Assembly (NCBI RefSeq): GCF_947623445.1
Contig: NC_135244.1
Coordinates: forward strand, 15,996,860-16,060,859
DNA from: Clavelina lepadiformis
Taxonomy: Eukaryota; Chordata; Ascidiacea; Aplousobranchia; Clavelinidae
Length of the DNA: 64,000 nt
Direction: 5' to 3'
Under the pieces are notes generated by a model. The model was not told the origin of the DNA. It saw nothing but the letters and a program-made list of their open reading frames with translations, and made no database searches. Positions 1-11,257 of the stretch are shown piece after piece (position 1 is the first letter of the stretch; every line of letters starts with the position of its first letter). The position numbers and the translations under genes were made by a program.

Positions 1-700
1 GACCTACCATGCAACAAGACCATCTCTATTTCTACTAGATACAGGGTTGTAAAATGATGCTTTTATTCTGTGTTTTTGTATAATATTCAGAAACATTGAC
101 AAACAACAAAAAATAGCTGAACGAACTAAAGCTTTCGAGATGTGGGTTTCCCGTAAATGCAAAAGATAACGAGGACTGTCAGAAAAACTAATGAAAAAGT
201 CTTACACCACATTAATCAAACAGGAAGTTTACAAAAAATATTAAGTTAAGACAGCTAGCCATTCACAGGAAATCTGCTTCGTAAAGAGAAACTGAAACAC
301 CTCTCCTTCAGCAGAAAGATCAACAGAAAACATGCTCCAGGAAAACAGAGGTAGTGGACAGTTAAAATATGGATACCGCAGTGGGTTATTCCCACGTCTA
401 ATAGGAATTTCATGTGAATTTTCAAACTTCAACAAATGTTTATAATGCACATGACATGATAGCTGGTTGGTATAACCATAATAATTTCGCAAAAACCGTT
501 TCTTTTATGCTACCATTCCATTTGATTTATGAAATAATAGCCTAAGCCCTAAGGCATAATAAAGTGACATACAAAATTTCAAGGAGCTCCGAGCAGGAAT
601 TTTCGATTAATTGGATTTTCAGTAATTTTACTTTATAATAAAATTAACAAAGAAATTTGACCTTTTTACAAGCATATACCAGGTCTTAATAGAGTAGAAT
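1..700. other. No gene recognised
   Basis: AT-rich sequence with short open frames only. None has recognisable protein similarity, splice structure or composition unlike its surroundings. No repeat ends were seen. Confidence 0.5.
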
Positions 701-953
701 TTCTAGACCAGTGATGTCCAACCTTTTATTATAGTGGGCCGCATTGTCACTTGAAATAATTCATTGGGCCGCAGAACCTATTAAATTTCAAGAAAAATGG
801 GTACACAAAGAGCTGACTGGTACATTTTAATTAGGCTAAGGTTCACAGTTCAAAATACTACTTGGAGTGAAAATGAATAGCGGGCTGCACAAAAATCTCA
901 GGTGGGCCGCACTGTGGCCCGCGGGCCGCAGGTTGGACATCCCTGTTCTAGAC
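701..953. mobile_element. hAT-type MITE with 8-bp target duplication
   Basis: A 237-bp non-autonomous element occupies 709-945. It begins CAGTGATGTCCAACC and ends with the near-perfect complement GGTTGGACATCCCTG. Both sides carry the same 8 bases, TTCTAGAC (701-708 and 946-953), which is the duplication length of hAT transposases. The interior is rich in GGGCCGC-type motifs and has no reading frame. The family is inferred from the inverted-repeat form and the duplication length; a full-length partner is not in the window. Confidence 0.9.
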
Positions 954-2624
954 TATAGGGAAAATTCAAAAAAGTGCATAGTATTTATTAGAGGGCAAAA
1001 AACCATTTCCAATGATACAAAAAATAGCTTAAACTAATCGTTAAAGAAAAAAAAACACTTTTACACTTTTAAATCTTGCCTTAATGAAATTCATTACATG
1101 AACAATGATAGATATGCTGTTTGTAAATTTCTAGCTATTTCAAAAAACTCCATCAAAGAATCTTATCCAAACATAAATACAGTGAAGCAAATTTACGTAG
1201 CGATGCTACTGGTCAACACTAAAATGAAGAAACTTTTTGAGGGTATCTTTACTTAATTTACCTGTTAAATTATCTGAATGTCTTTTTGCATGCTGTAAGA
1301 ACACTCTAACCTTTGTCGGCCGAAAGGTTTTAGAATTATAACAGAAATAGCTTACAAGAAAAGGTTTTTATCATAGATGCTCTACACTTTCTCAATAATA
1401 TGATTAACGAATTACATAAGCAATACCACCGCTCATAAAATCTCTATTGAGTGGCAATCACCATATCTGGCTAAGACAACTCATCTGTTGGTTTAGTTGA
1501 TTCACTTTACTAACTCTGCTCACTGAAAGAAGTACGAGCATGTGGAGCGTGAAAGTGATGGGAGTTAAAGACAATGGGTGATGCATATAGCTAAAGCTTA
1601 CATAAGGAGACATGGACAAATAAACAGTGTTAATGTTAAGAAGCAGGCATTTCAAAAAGAGCACTTATCACAATAGATGCTGGAAAGCAACCTGGGAACA
1701 TACTAAAAGGAGTGTTCACACGAAGTTATTCAGAGCAAGTTTTGAAATATAAATCCACAGATTCCACAAATTTTAACAAATTCTTGATTTGTTAAAGAAA
1801 GATATAAATCCACAATTTAAGTCTTTAACAAAAAATAAATTCATAAACTTCAATCAACAACCGAAAAACACTTTTACAAGAAATGATGTACTGGTATTAG
1901 AAAATACCACCCAGGCCGCTGCAAAACACATATATACATTGTACAGCAAAAAGTTAAACAAAATTCTGACTAAATGGCGTTTTGCAACAACATCTCATGG
2001 TAAAGGAAATGTTGAAGGTTTGGGTGCAACCTGTAAGAGACGAATACGAGAAAAATTCAAGCTCACCAAATAGATCTTTCTAGGTCAAGCATCAACATAG
2101 AACGAATTTCTATAACCTAATATCAACACGGCTCATTTAATTAGGGACTCAGCACTCAGGGGGGTGCTACATGCAAACGAACGGTGTAAAGAAAATGGTT
2201 CCCGATGCAAACTGGGTAGACTGTAGAAAAGAATTAAATAAGGCTTACACGTTGTTTCAAGAAAAAAACATATCTTTAAAATTACAGAACTATGCTCAGT
2301 ATGCAGATAAAACATGATGTCAGAGATGTGTGGTGGTGCCCAGGAGTGATAATTATCAACAGTGTTCATCCACAAATTTGAGAAACATTCCTAAAATGGT
2401 GCTATATAAAAATATTAATTATTAGAGAATAGTCAAAATCTTCTCTAAGTGTGAAACAAAATAAACCTTGATCCAATACATTTGAAAACACACACTACAG
2501 TCAGAAAACATAAGATTTTTGTGACACATCCCGCATGGAATTTGTATTAATCCACAATTGTACTATGTGTTCTACTATGCACACTACTGCTAGTGCTACT
2601 ACGTACACTACTACAACTGTACTA
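954..2624. other. No gene recognised
   Basis: AT-rich, with short frames on both strands and no domain, repeat end or exon pattern that I can support. A local run around 2560-2640 repeats ACTACTAC-like words before the start of the ZDHHC-derived duplication. Confidence 0.45.
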
Positions 2625-3580
2625 TATGCAGTAGATTGCAAATTGTAATATTTTATAGACTACATCGGCATGTCCTCATACCAATGCGTGATATGGATCC
2701 GGAATAGGGATGAAACCACATCTGTTCAGTCTCTTGAAACATCAGGTATATATTGAATTGAAACTATACAAATATAAAATTTCTAAGAATGATTTCAAAA
2801 AAGCTCGACCATTTGCAAATGTGTTGATTCCAGGTCCAATTAATGGAGGAGACACAAACTGTTTCTCTACCACCAAGAAGCCCTTCCATCATTTTACCGG
2901 CGACTGGACACTAGTTCACCTCCGGCAGACCAGGGGGTAACAGTGGCCTTGAATCAGTTGTCGAATGTTGCAGTCACGGAGCCCTAATCTAGCTTTCCTA
3001 ATTATTTGTACGATGATAATGCCTCTGTTTCTGACTTGGCGGAGGACGCAATATCTACTGTATTGTGGCTTCTGACCTTTTGCCGATAGTAGCTCCGTCG
3101 ATAAGTTCGCTACATGTCTCGCTATCAGTTGCTGAGCATCCGGTGGAAGTAAAGGGTTCAGAGACTGCAGATTTCGGCCCTTTCATCGCAAACTTCAATC
3201 TAAGATTGGCAAAGAGTTTCGACGATCTTTCTCGACAATCTGTGTTGGGAGAGTTCGCTCATTCCTCGTTGCGTTCTAAATCCCTTTCGGATATTGCCTA
3301 TATGAGTGGCGGTTGTTTACAACCACTGCAAGCAAGCACCGCTGTATACGTTGACGTTTGGGAGGAAGAACGTACCGAGTCAATGAGTGGTGTGGACACT
3401 CCCAACGCACATCGTCAAGAGAGTGACTCGACGCTCTTGGATATTGCTGGCGGATTCACCAATTCGCCACTGACCGAGGTGACTGGCTACACCCAGGTGA
3501 AGGACCTGATCCGTCTTCCAGTGACCAGTCTTAAACCGGCCTCGCCCAATCATGGGACAAATGAATTAAGCCTATTTATC
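2625..3580 (+). pseudogene. ZDHHC1/11-like 3' fragment, copy A
   Basis: This stretch matches the last two exons and the intervening intron of the ZDHHC gene at 22662-23613 in the same orientation. The exon 7 equivalent (from about 2661, beginning with the YIGMSSY-coding sequence) and its splice sites are still visible. The exon 8 equivalent has small deletions and insertions, and a nonsense change near 2988 where the parent reads EALSS. The 3' half (about 3065-3575) is very close to the parent, with only scattered substitutions, so the copy looks recent or was partly homogenised by gene conversion. It lacks exons 1-6 and therefore the DHHC catalytic core, so it cannot encode an enzyme. It ends abruptly at the GTNELS-coding point, where copy B begins. 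Confidence 0.9.
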
Positions 3581-4230
3581 TGTTGCAGCTTCTGACCTTT
3601 TGCCGACAGTAGCTTTGTCGATCAGTCCGCTACATGTCTCACTGTAGGTTGCTGAGCATCTGGTGGAGGTGAAGTGTTCAGTGCCTGCAGTATGTGGCCC
3701 TTTCATCCAAAACGTAAATCTAATGACAAAGAACATCAATATTTTACTCGGCAATCTGGGTTGAAAGAGTTCGCTCGTTCCTCGCCACGTTCTAAATCCC
3801 TTTTCGATGTTGCATTTATGAGTTGCACTTATTCACTATATAACTCTGAAGGCAAGCAACACCATATATATGTTATATGGATATACCATGTTGACATTGT
3901 CAACACACATTGTCACGAGAGTGACACGACACTCTTGGATGTTGCTGGAAGATCAACAAATTCGTCGCTGTCCGAGGTGACTGGCTGTAAAAAACCTGAT
4001 CCACTTTAAAGTGACCTTCGGTTTCAAACCAACCTCAACCAATTATTGGATAATTGAACTTATCATCCTGCTTGTGGGGACATCTCCATGCTCACGCGCA
4101 AGGCGTCAATAAATATGGAAATTAATGAACCAAGGAAAAGAAAAACAAAATCCTCTTTATTTCATCGTTTGAAGTTTTGTAAAACCCGAACCAAAGTTGA
4201 TCCGATGATGGATGTAAAAAGCAACTATTC
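3581..4230 (+). pseudogene. ZDHHC1/11-like 3' fragment, copy B
   Basis: A second partial copy of the terminal ZDHHC exon is joined directly to copy A. It restarts at the sequence matching 23096 (the [12 protein letters not shown]-coding part) and runs to the end of the coding region, including the basic tail before the parent stop. It differs from the parent far more than copy A does and has several indels, so it is older or has escaped conversion. It carries no catalytic sequence. The head-to-tail order suggests a tandem duplication of the terminal exon followed, or preceded, by relocation about 19 kb upstream of the intact gene. Confidence 0.85.
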
Positions 4231-5140
4231 ATTATAGTGCAGAACTTGGTGCATGGTTGCTAGAGCTGGGCAACTGCTTTGTTTAAAAGAGTGCCCATCC
4301 AAAAATTCAATGAAAACATAAGCGGTGCTTTTTTTGTTCTTCTATAACAAAGAAGCTTGCTCGTTTTACTAAGTCAAATATATTTTCACTTCTGTGCATT
4401 TCCGATAACCAATCGCATTCAGATATTGCAAAGTTTTGTTGTAGAACTTGAATATAACTGTAATTTAATAAATGACATAAAATTTCAAGGAATCCAAGAC
4501 TGAAAAGTTTTGTTACAGTTACACCTGCCACAAAGAGGAATAGAGTATTAAGAACCTTCTAGAACTGCAATGACCCCTATAATAATAACTGCAACATAAA
4601 TTTTTATCAGCTAATTTGATAATTATCAGCACCAGTAAAATGGCTAAATTATGTAATTAAGATTTCTTTATCTAACTACTCTTATTTATTTTGTACGTTT
4701 GCAGCATTGTTGGTGCAAAAAAAAGCATTAAGCGAATACATCTTACAAAAGAGTGCACTTATGTTTTCACGCTTAATTTGAAAAAAAACATCGTACTTGA
4801 CAATCCTCTCTACCAAAAGAAAAATTGTAATGCCATTTGATATCGTACACTTACTTAGTCCACGATTAGGTCTGACCCAAGGAACAAACCTTTTTCTTTC
4901 CTGGAAAACTTAGTAATTCAAAGTTGTAAAAAGGACACATTTGTGCAAGCCTAGTGCTTACTCATATCAAAGTTTTATTGCCCAAATGGCATGGTATGCA
5001 ATGTCACACTAATTACAGCAACTTTCTTGTCCGCAGTCACAAAAATTAATTAGATCCATTTTTCAGTCAACTAATAAACAGCACATGCAAACACAACTAA
5101 ATCCGGTCAACGAAAACTTTTACTTCATTGCTATTCCTGG
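4231..5140. other. No gene recognised
   Basis: AT-rich spacer between the ZDHHC fragments and a hAT MITE. Nothing supportable on either strand. Confidence 0.5.
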
Positions 5141-5486
5141 CAAATAGTCAGGGTTGCCATACCGTCCTTATTTCTAAGATTTGTCCTCATTTTGAAGGTC
5201 CGTGTCTTAGAAAATATTTTTGTCCCTTTTTCTAAGAAATGTCCTTATTTTCACTTGCGTCCTTATTTTTAGGGCAGAGTTTCGTATTTTGCGCATTTTG
5301 ACACCTTTAGTATACCATTTTGTACCAAACAGATACAAAAATTGAGAACATGCAAATAGTGTCTCGTTTTTTCATTTTTGGAACATTGATTGCCTTCTGT
5401 TGTGCACTGCTTAAGGTAGTATTCTTCTTTTGCTTCCTGTTCGTACTTATTTTTGAGTCCAGACCGATGGCAACCCTGCAAATAGT
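5141..5486. mobile_element. hAT-type MITE with perfect 8-bp duplication
   Basis: A 330-bp element at 5149-5478 begins CAGGGTTGCCATACCG and ends with the complement of CAGGGTTGCCATCGG. It is flanked on both sides by CAAATAGT (5141-5148 and 5479-5486). The interior is built from GTCCTTATTTTTAG-like words in opposite orientations at the two ends, so the whole element can fold back. An open frame across it (5320-5622) is incidental. The TIR sequence differs from that of the other hAT MITEs here, so it is a separate family. Confidence 0.92.
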
Positions 5487-7007
5487 GATATCTGGCAATG
5501 AACCTGTCATTATGATAAATGCTCTTTGGCAAGGAATCCGCTGCACCAATTATTTATCAACTCCTAAAAGAGCGTACCTTTGCTATAGGAATAATTGTTT
5601 GCAATTTCTTAAATTGTTTTAAGTAAATCTTTTGGCAAAAAATTTTCTCTTTGGGAAGTTACTGTCTCAAAAAGGAGTTTATGCCATTTTGAGCTAGTGT
5701 TTAAGATTAGTAGAGTAAACTTGAATATTATATGCATAGGGCTGCATATTATATCCTGTAATCAACTTACTGGGCTGAACAATAGTTTCAGTGTTTTCTC
5801 CTAAAACAAAAAACCTCCCATTCACATAGCTTTAACTCTCACGTCAGATTGATGATGCGAGCCTATAGTATTCATAACATTAATCATTTATTTTCACTTA
5901 TCTTAATTGTGACTTGGACAGTAGTTAAATAGTTCACAGTGAGTGTACAAAAGATATCTAAGTGACATTTCATTCAGTGGGCAGATATATAGATGTTCAA
6001 ACTTTATATTATCAGTAACGATAATTTCCATTAAATTGAGAAAGCTGAATCTAAATTTAATATTTCACAATTAAGACGTTAAACTTAGGTTAGTCAGAAC
6101 TGACTGCTATAGTCAGCTAGTGAAATTTCAACCCGCGCTCGCTCAAACCAATGCACGTTTTAGTTTCAGGGCCACAATACAATTATAACTAAGTGATGCG
6201 AGTGTATTTTCATTTGTTAACTGTCTGTTAATTGCTGGTTGTTTTGCAAAAACCTGTGGAAAACACTTGGTTAGGTTAAAAGTTAATTGAAAATATATTC
6301 TAAAAGCTTCAACAAATAATGTCTGCTGAAAAAAGTGAAAGGCACATTACAGTTATTAGTTAGGCCCAAGCTAGTGATATTTATTGCATTAGATTAAGTA
6401 TTATAAATTTGGCATATGATGTTGGGCTTTCTCAACCACTGGACAAAGGTTTCTCAACCAGGGGAACAAGTAGAGGTCATGCTAGTAAGCTAGTGTAGTA
6501 GTAGGGGGAAGACGAGGCAAAGTGGGACACTTAAGTTTCTCATGTTTTTGTGTTTGCTGTGGAAAATTAGCAACGTGAAGGCTACTGCACAAGCACAAGT
6601 GGAGTAAGAAGTATTTTGAAATAAACAATCTACATTTTTTATTGATGAACAGTGGCCAAACACCATGAAATGTTGAGAACGACTAGCTTAGACTGATGCA
6701 AATAGGTAGTAGTGTAGCGGCCGTTGGGTGTTTTGTTTGTTTGTCGCTGGCTGGCGCCCTCGCGGTGCTCCCAGCACATGTTTATTTAAGCACTGTTAGT
6801 TCGTTTTACTGCCTCTTTTCCGTTTTGCACTGTCTGAGCGCAGGACATCAGTTCGATAAAAGACTTGAAGTAAGAAGGTCGTACTTGTTTTTCCTTTAAT
6901 ATATGAGCGAAGGTAACAAACAACTGAGTAGCAACCTTCTGAGCAAAGGAGTCAGCATCGTAACAACGCAGCATCGCAACAGCAACGTACAAGCTCTACC
7001 TTCGCCA
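5487..7007. other. No gene; degenerate repeat traces
   Basis: No coding region is supported. Around 6430-6690 there are TTTCTCAACC and GTTGAGAACGACTAG stretches that resemble worn hAT termini in opposite orientation, plus a GGCAAAGTGGGACAC motif near 6515. No matching target duplication was found, so no element is delimited. Confidence 0.35.
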
Positions 7008-7177
7008 TAGTAGAACTCCAATACAACGGATGCCTATATAACGGTTAACCGTATATATCGAATGAAAATTCTAGTCCAGATGGTTTCCTATTCTTTTTAG
7101 TGGATTTCAACTCGCTTATAACGATACATTCTCTAGTCCCTTTGAGAAAAAAACAATGCAAAATACCTCGGATATAA
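7008..7177. mobile_element. One end of a Tigger/pogo-like element (possible)
   Basis: The sequence starts AGTAGAACTCCAATACAACG and continues with repeated TATAACGG and TATATCGAA words, the style of Tc1-mariner/pogo (Tigger) termini. Only one end is visible. The Chapaev-like element starts immediately after it, so it may have inserted into this older element, but no right-hand remainder is convincing. Confidence 0.35.
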
Positions 7178-9843
7178 CACTGTGCTGCGTTTGAAAATTT
7201 TTTTTCATAGGTCAAAGATGTTTTAACTGTTTCTGAATCGATTTTTTGCGCTGAACTCAAAAATGCAACCAGTTTTTTTCAATCAGGTCAAGTTTTTTTT
7301 CTATCACATATTTAATTATGCTAGCTTTGGTCGTTATTGTGCACAAAGAAACTAATTTCTGGGGTAGCTTAATTGGTCATGCATGTTGTCAATTTTCGCA
7401 AGATGGTATTTTTATTTGAATGTAAGGTTTTTGCAATGACAGCCATTTTAAATACTACAAAAATATAATGACACAGTTGAAATAAAGGCACTTACAACTA
7501 ACCAAGAAAGCTTCCTAACACATAAATTTGTTCAACGGCGCTCAACCTAAAAGTAGAAGTTAATATGTTACATTATAGACACGTAAACACTTAACATCAC
7601 AAATGTGTTTTAAATGTGAAATACTTGCAAACATCAATGTGTGAAATAAAAACGAAGTGTTCAAAATAGCTTAACACAGAAAGCGTTGTGCGGCACATGA
7701 TGATATTACGACATTAAATGCAATAACAATATAAATACAAATGATTTATGCTGACAAAAAGTGTTGCTTCAAAGATTTTCTTCTATGTGTGGTGTTGGGA
7801 AGATCTCTTTTTAAGCACCAACAGTAATCTGCAAGCATGTTTACATCCCAGCATCCTTGGTACCTTTCTTCCATATGGCGAAGGTCTTGGTGGAATCTCT
7901 CTCCCTGTTCTTCGCTGTAGTCACCACAGTTGTCAGGAAAGTAATCTAAATGCGAACTCAGAAAGTGCATTTTCACAGACATCCGGGCTCCAAGGGATTG
8001 AAAACTTTCAAGCAGCTCTTTAACCTGTGCTTCATAATCAGGGATTCTATGCTTTCCAAGGAAGTTTGAAATTACTGCTCGAAATCCTGTCCATGCTCTT
8101 TTTTCTACTGCACTCATGTGTGCAGTAAAACCTTCGTCTTTCATCAGCTCACGGATCTATAGCCCATCAAAGACTCCTGCTCGTAGCTTCGCTTCAGAGA
8201 TGCGGGGAAATTTCATTTGTAAGAACTTGAAGGTTGGGCCATCTTTATCAAGTGCTTTGGTATAGTTTTTCATGAGACCAAGTTTAATGTGGAGAGGTGG
8301 CAAAAGAATATTTTGTGGATCAACTAAGTAAGCAAATTTGACATTTTTAAAACCAGGTGTAAAACTTGTTCTGGGTAGCCAGCTAATTTGTGTGTAGTGG
8401 CGATCATCAGCCCTCGAGTCCCACAGACACAAAAAACATGGATGTTTAGTGTAACCGGCCTGTAACCCAAGAAGTATTGAAATCATTTTTAAGTCACCAC
8501 ATATTTTCCATTTGTGTTGGCTATACTGAAGAGATTTCAAAAGGTATTTCATGTCTTCATAGCATTCAGTGAGCTTCACTGAATGTCCAACAGGAACAGA
8601 ACCAATCTTATTGCCATTGTGTAGTAATACTACCTTCAAACTCTTTACAGATGAGTCCAAAAACAATCGCCATTCTGCCGAACTGTATACTATGCCCAAA
8701 GCTGATATTAATCCTGAAACATCTTGACATCATCTAGGGAATGGTCTTCGTCATAATTGAAATATTTTCTAAACTATTTATCTTCATACCGATACCAGAA
8801 ATATGTGGTGCATGGAGCTAGCAAGTTGTTCTCACGTAGTCGTGATCCTAGGAGCTGAGCGGATTCTTTGGTGAGATTTAAATCTCGGGTTAGGTCATTC
8901 AGCTCAAGCTGTGTAAGAGGCTTCGGTTGACTTGTACTTTGCTCTGCATCCCATGTGTCTTGTTCACTTGCTTTGCTCGCTGCAGATGAACAACACTCCA
9001 TTTCACTTATTTCTCCAGGTGGTTCTGGAACAGGAATACCAGGGCCATGTGGTACTGGTTTCATGGCTGAAGGAACATCAGGGTACTTCACATGTTGTTT
9101 GTTCTTCCGGTTTATTCCTAAAATGAAAAAGAACACTTTTACTCTTAAATCAAGCAATTAATGAAAATGCCTCCATACAGTGCAAGTATCAGCATACCTT
9201 GTAAGTTGGTCATGCAAAAATAACAATCAGTGACATGGTCTTTTCCTTCTCTCCATATCATAGGAATACCGAAAGGAAGGCTCTTTATTTTCTTTAGGCT
9301 CCATAATCTCAAGTTTTCAACGCATGCTCTACAACATATGTGCGGAGCAAATGCCTTGTCCTGATCGCCTAGTTTTACTCCAAAATACGCATAATATGCT
9401 TTTTTAACAAACTGCGTAATTTTTGCTTGGCGACTGCGCAGGGTGACCTTGCCACATATGTAACAGAACCTGTCTGGATCATTTTTGCACTTTCTCATTG
9501 TACTGTAAAAACAAATCATCTAAACTGCACACTAAACTAGCCTGTAAAAACAAGTTCAGATGTTTAACTTTTCAAGCACCAGGTGTATTCGTTATGTTCT
9601 TCTCATTGTGATGTCACTGAAGTTTCATCAAAACTTAATTCAAAAACTAAATCATTTTTATGACACCACAAATCTCAATCGCAAACGCTGAAAGCTGAAG
9701 TTGTCAAAAATTTCAAACGCAATTTGCCAAAAAACTAGACCTGATTGAAGAAAACGGATAACAGTTTTGGATTCAGCATCAAAAAGTACACTAAGAACCG
9801 TCAATACTTTATTAACCTAAAAATTAACGCAGCACAGTGATAA
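7174..9843 (-). mobile_element. Chapaev-like (CMC superfamily) DNA transposon, degraded
   Basis: The element spans 7178-9839 (2,662 bp). Its outer ends are CACTGTGCTGCGTT and the exact complement. Inverted similarity continues inward for roughly 120 bp, including a shared CAATCAGGTC block at about 7281 and its complement near 9733. It is flanked by the 4-bp direct repeat ATAA (7174-7177 and 9840-9843). CAC-type ends plus a 4-bp duplication fit the Chapaev branch of the CACTA/Mirage/Chapaev group; that assignment is inference. It carries one transposase-like gene on the minus strand with at least three disabling changes, so it is not autonomous. Confidence 0.75.
7746..9498 (-). pseudogene. Transposase-like gene of the Chapaev-like element, broken
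   Basis: Exon 1 (9498-9198) encodes a cysteine/histidine-rich zinc-binding region: CYICG, then HICCRAC, then CYFC. An intron of about 80 bp (9197-9118) follows, with GT/AG ends and a continuous frame. Exon 2 has a Pro-rich linker, then a globular region with motifs SSAEWRLFLDSS, HPCFLCLWDSR, LPPLHIKLGLMKNYTKALDK, VKMHFLSSHLD and EEQGERFHQDLR. I recall many uncharacterised invertebrate proteins of this layout. Reading is interrupted by a nonsense codon near 8774, a 1-base deletion near 8708 and a nonsense codon near 8158, where the family keeps glutamine. A TTTACAG acceptor lies 4 bases before the ATG. The gene ends at 7746 in a basic KRDLPNTTHRRKSLKQH tail. Confidence 0.8.
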
Positions 9844-10217
9844 TCATACATTCATCAAATGCAACGAAAGTGATTGTTGACAGCACACTTGCTATTATCA
9901 CAGAAGCAAACGTGCCTTATTCTGACCCACTTGATTAACCAGTATGTCAAAAACTTCATTTTCACAGTAAAATAGTGCAAAGAAAAAATAGAGTTGAGTA
10001 CGTTGTTTCTGAGTTGAAAATGTCTTGTAATTAACGCTAGAGCGTGAGACGTAATAGGCCCCACATAGGCTAGCCTAGCTGGTTACGCAATCGGTAATTA
10101 CCCATTTCGGTAACCGGCGGCTGGTGACATTTCAACTTCAAATGGCTACTACAGCAATTTTTACAAATTCCGATTTTATTTAGAACTTGCTACAACTCTC
10201 ACCTCTCAGGCTTTCAT
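9844..10217. other. No gene recognised
   Basis: Spacer between the Chapaev-like element and the P element. Only short frames, no recognisable feature. Confidence 0.5.
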
Positions 10218-10224
10218 GACTAAC

Positions 10225-11080
10225 CAAAGAGATTTAAACACATGAGTAGAAACTTCTCTTTTGCGCATGACGTCATTTTTGTTTCTTTTATTCTCTTGGA
10301 GCATATTCTACTTTCGACACGGTCACGGTTCACTACATAACAATAAACATGCAGACGACGACAATGATTTTCAGATCTGTTTGCTGCTGGAAGAGATTAG
10401 TCTTATTATTACGGTGCAGTTGTTGGGATCCAACAGGTGTTAATTTTAATTGAAATTAATTAATGAAATCAGGTGATAGTTTTAGGTTCAGCAATTAACT
10501 TAGTTTCAGTTCCTTGAACTGATAATGCTGCTGTTTTGTATCAAGGCATGGATTAGCCTAGCCCAGGGATGGCGAACCTTTTTTAGTGCATGGGTCACAA
10601 AAGAGACCTTAATCCTTGAAAAAGCAAAAGTGGGTCATACATTAAAAACTTAGGCCTACTTGCAGGCATTAAATGTTTGCAGCTTACCAGACCACACTAA
10701 TCCTGAACAGCCAAGAGGCATGCAGTCACTAAAGGGTACAAAAATGTAACATGATTTGCTAACAATCAAGAGCACAATAGCTTTATTACGTTATAAGCAC
10801 CCAGTAACTTGCCGTGATACTGATAACGCACTACTACGGCTTTAGTTGTGTCAGACTGCTATATGGCAATTCGATACGGTACTAGCTTAAAATAGGTTGG
10901 GGCCTTATTACAAATATTTAGTGAAACATTTATTCTTTGCTTAAATATTTGTTTAAATTTCATTATTTTAAAAAAGACAAGTGGGTCACTTCGTGACCCG
11001 CGGGTCAGTGGTTCGCCATCCCTGGCCTAGCCTATACTTGAGTTGCGCGGGCAGATTTTTTCGTTCCCCACATTTAAGGT
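10225..11080. repeat. P-element left terminal inverted repeat, interrupted
   Basis: The left arm is 10225-10563 plus 11033-11080. It pairs with the right arm at about 13762-14141. It is split by the hAT MITE and its duplicated target site (10564-11032). Further inward, 11185-11235 still pairs loosely with 13690-13745. Confidence 0.88.
10556..11032. mobile_element. hAT-type MITE inserted in the P-element left arm
   Basis: A 461-bp element at 10564-11024 has termini CAGGGATGGCGAACC and GGTTCGCCATCCCTG (exact complements). Both sides carry GCCTAGCC (10556-10563 and 11025-11032). The opposite arm of the host P element has a single GCCTAGCC at this point (in complement, near 13800), which preserves the empty site. 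There is no coding capacity; GTGGGTCAC motifs recur in inverted orientation near both ends. Confidence 0.95.
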
Positions 11081-11257
11081 GAAAAATGAAATGAATGCAT
11101 GAAAAATTTAGATAGACCGAGTCATATTGTATTGTTTCATCTGCGCATAAAATTACGCTCCACGCGCAGAATAAAAACTTTACAGATTAAGACTCATTAG
11201 TACAGGTCTTATGTTGCAGGTTTTGAGTTATTGAAATAAGCTAAATAGTCTGAAATA

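Noticed and set aside
5320-5622. 100-residue frame on the plus strand
   Set aside because: It lies mostly inside the hAT MITE and its antisense shadows; hydrophobicity comes from poly-T tracts.
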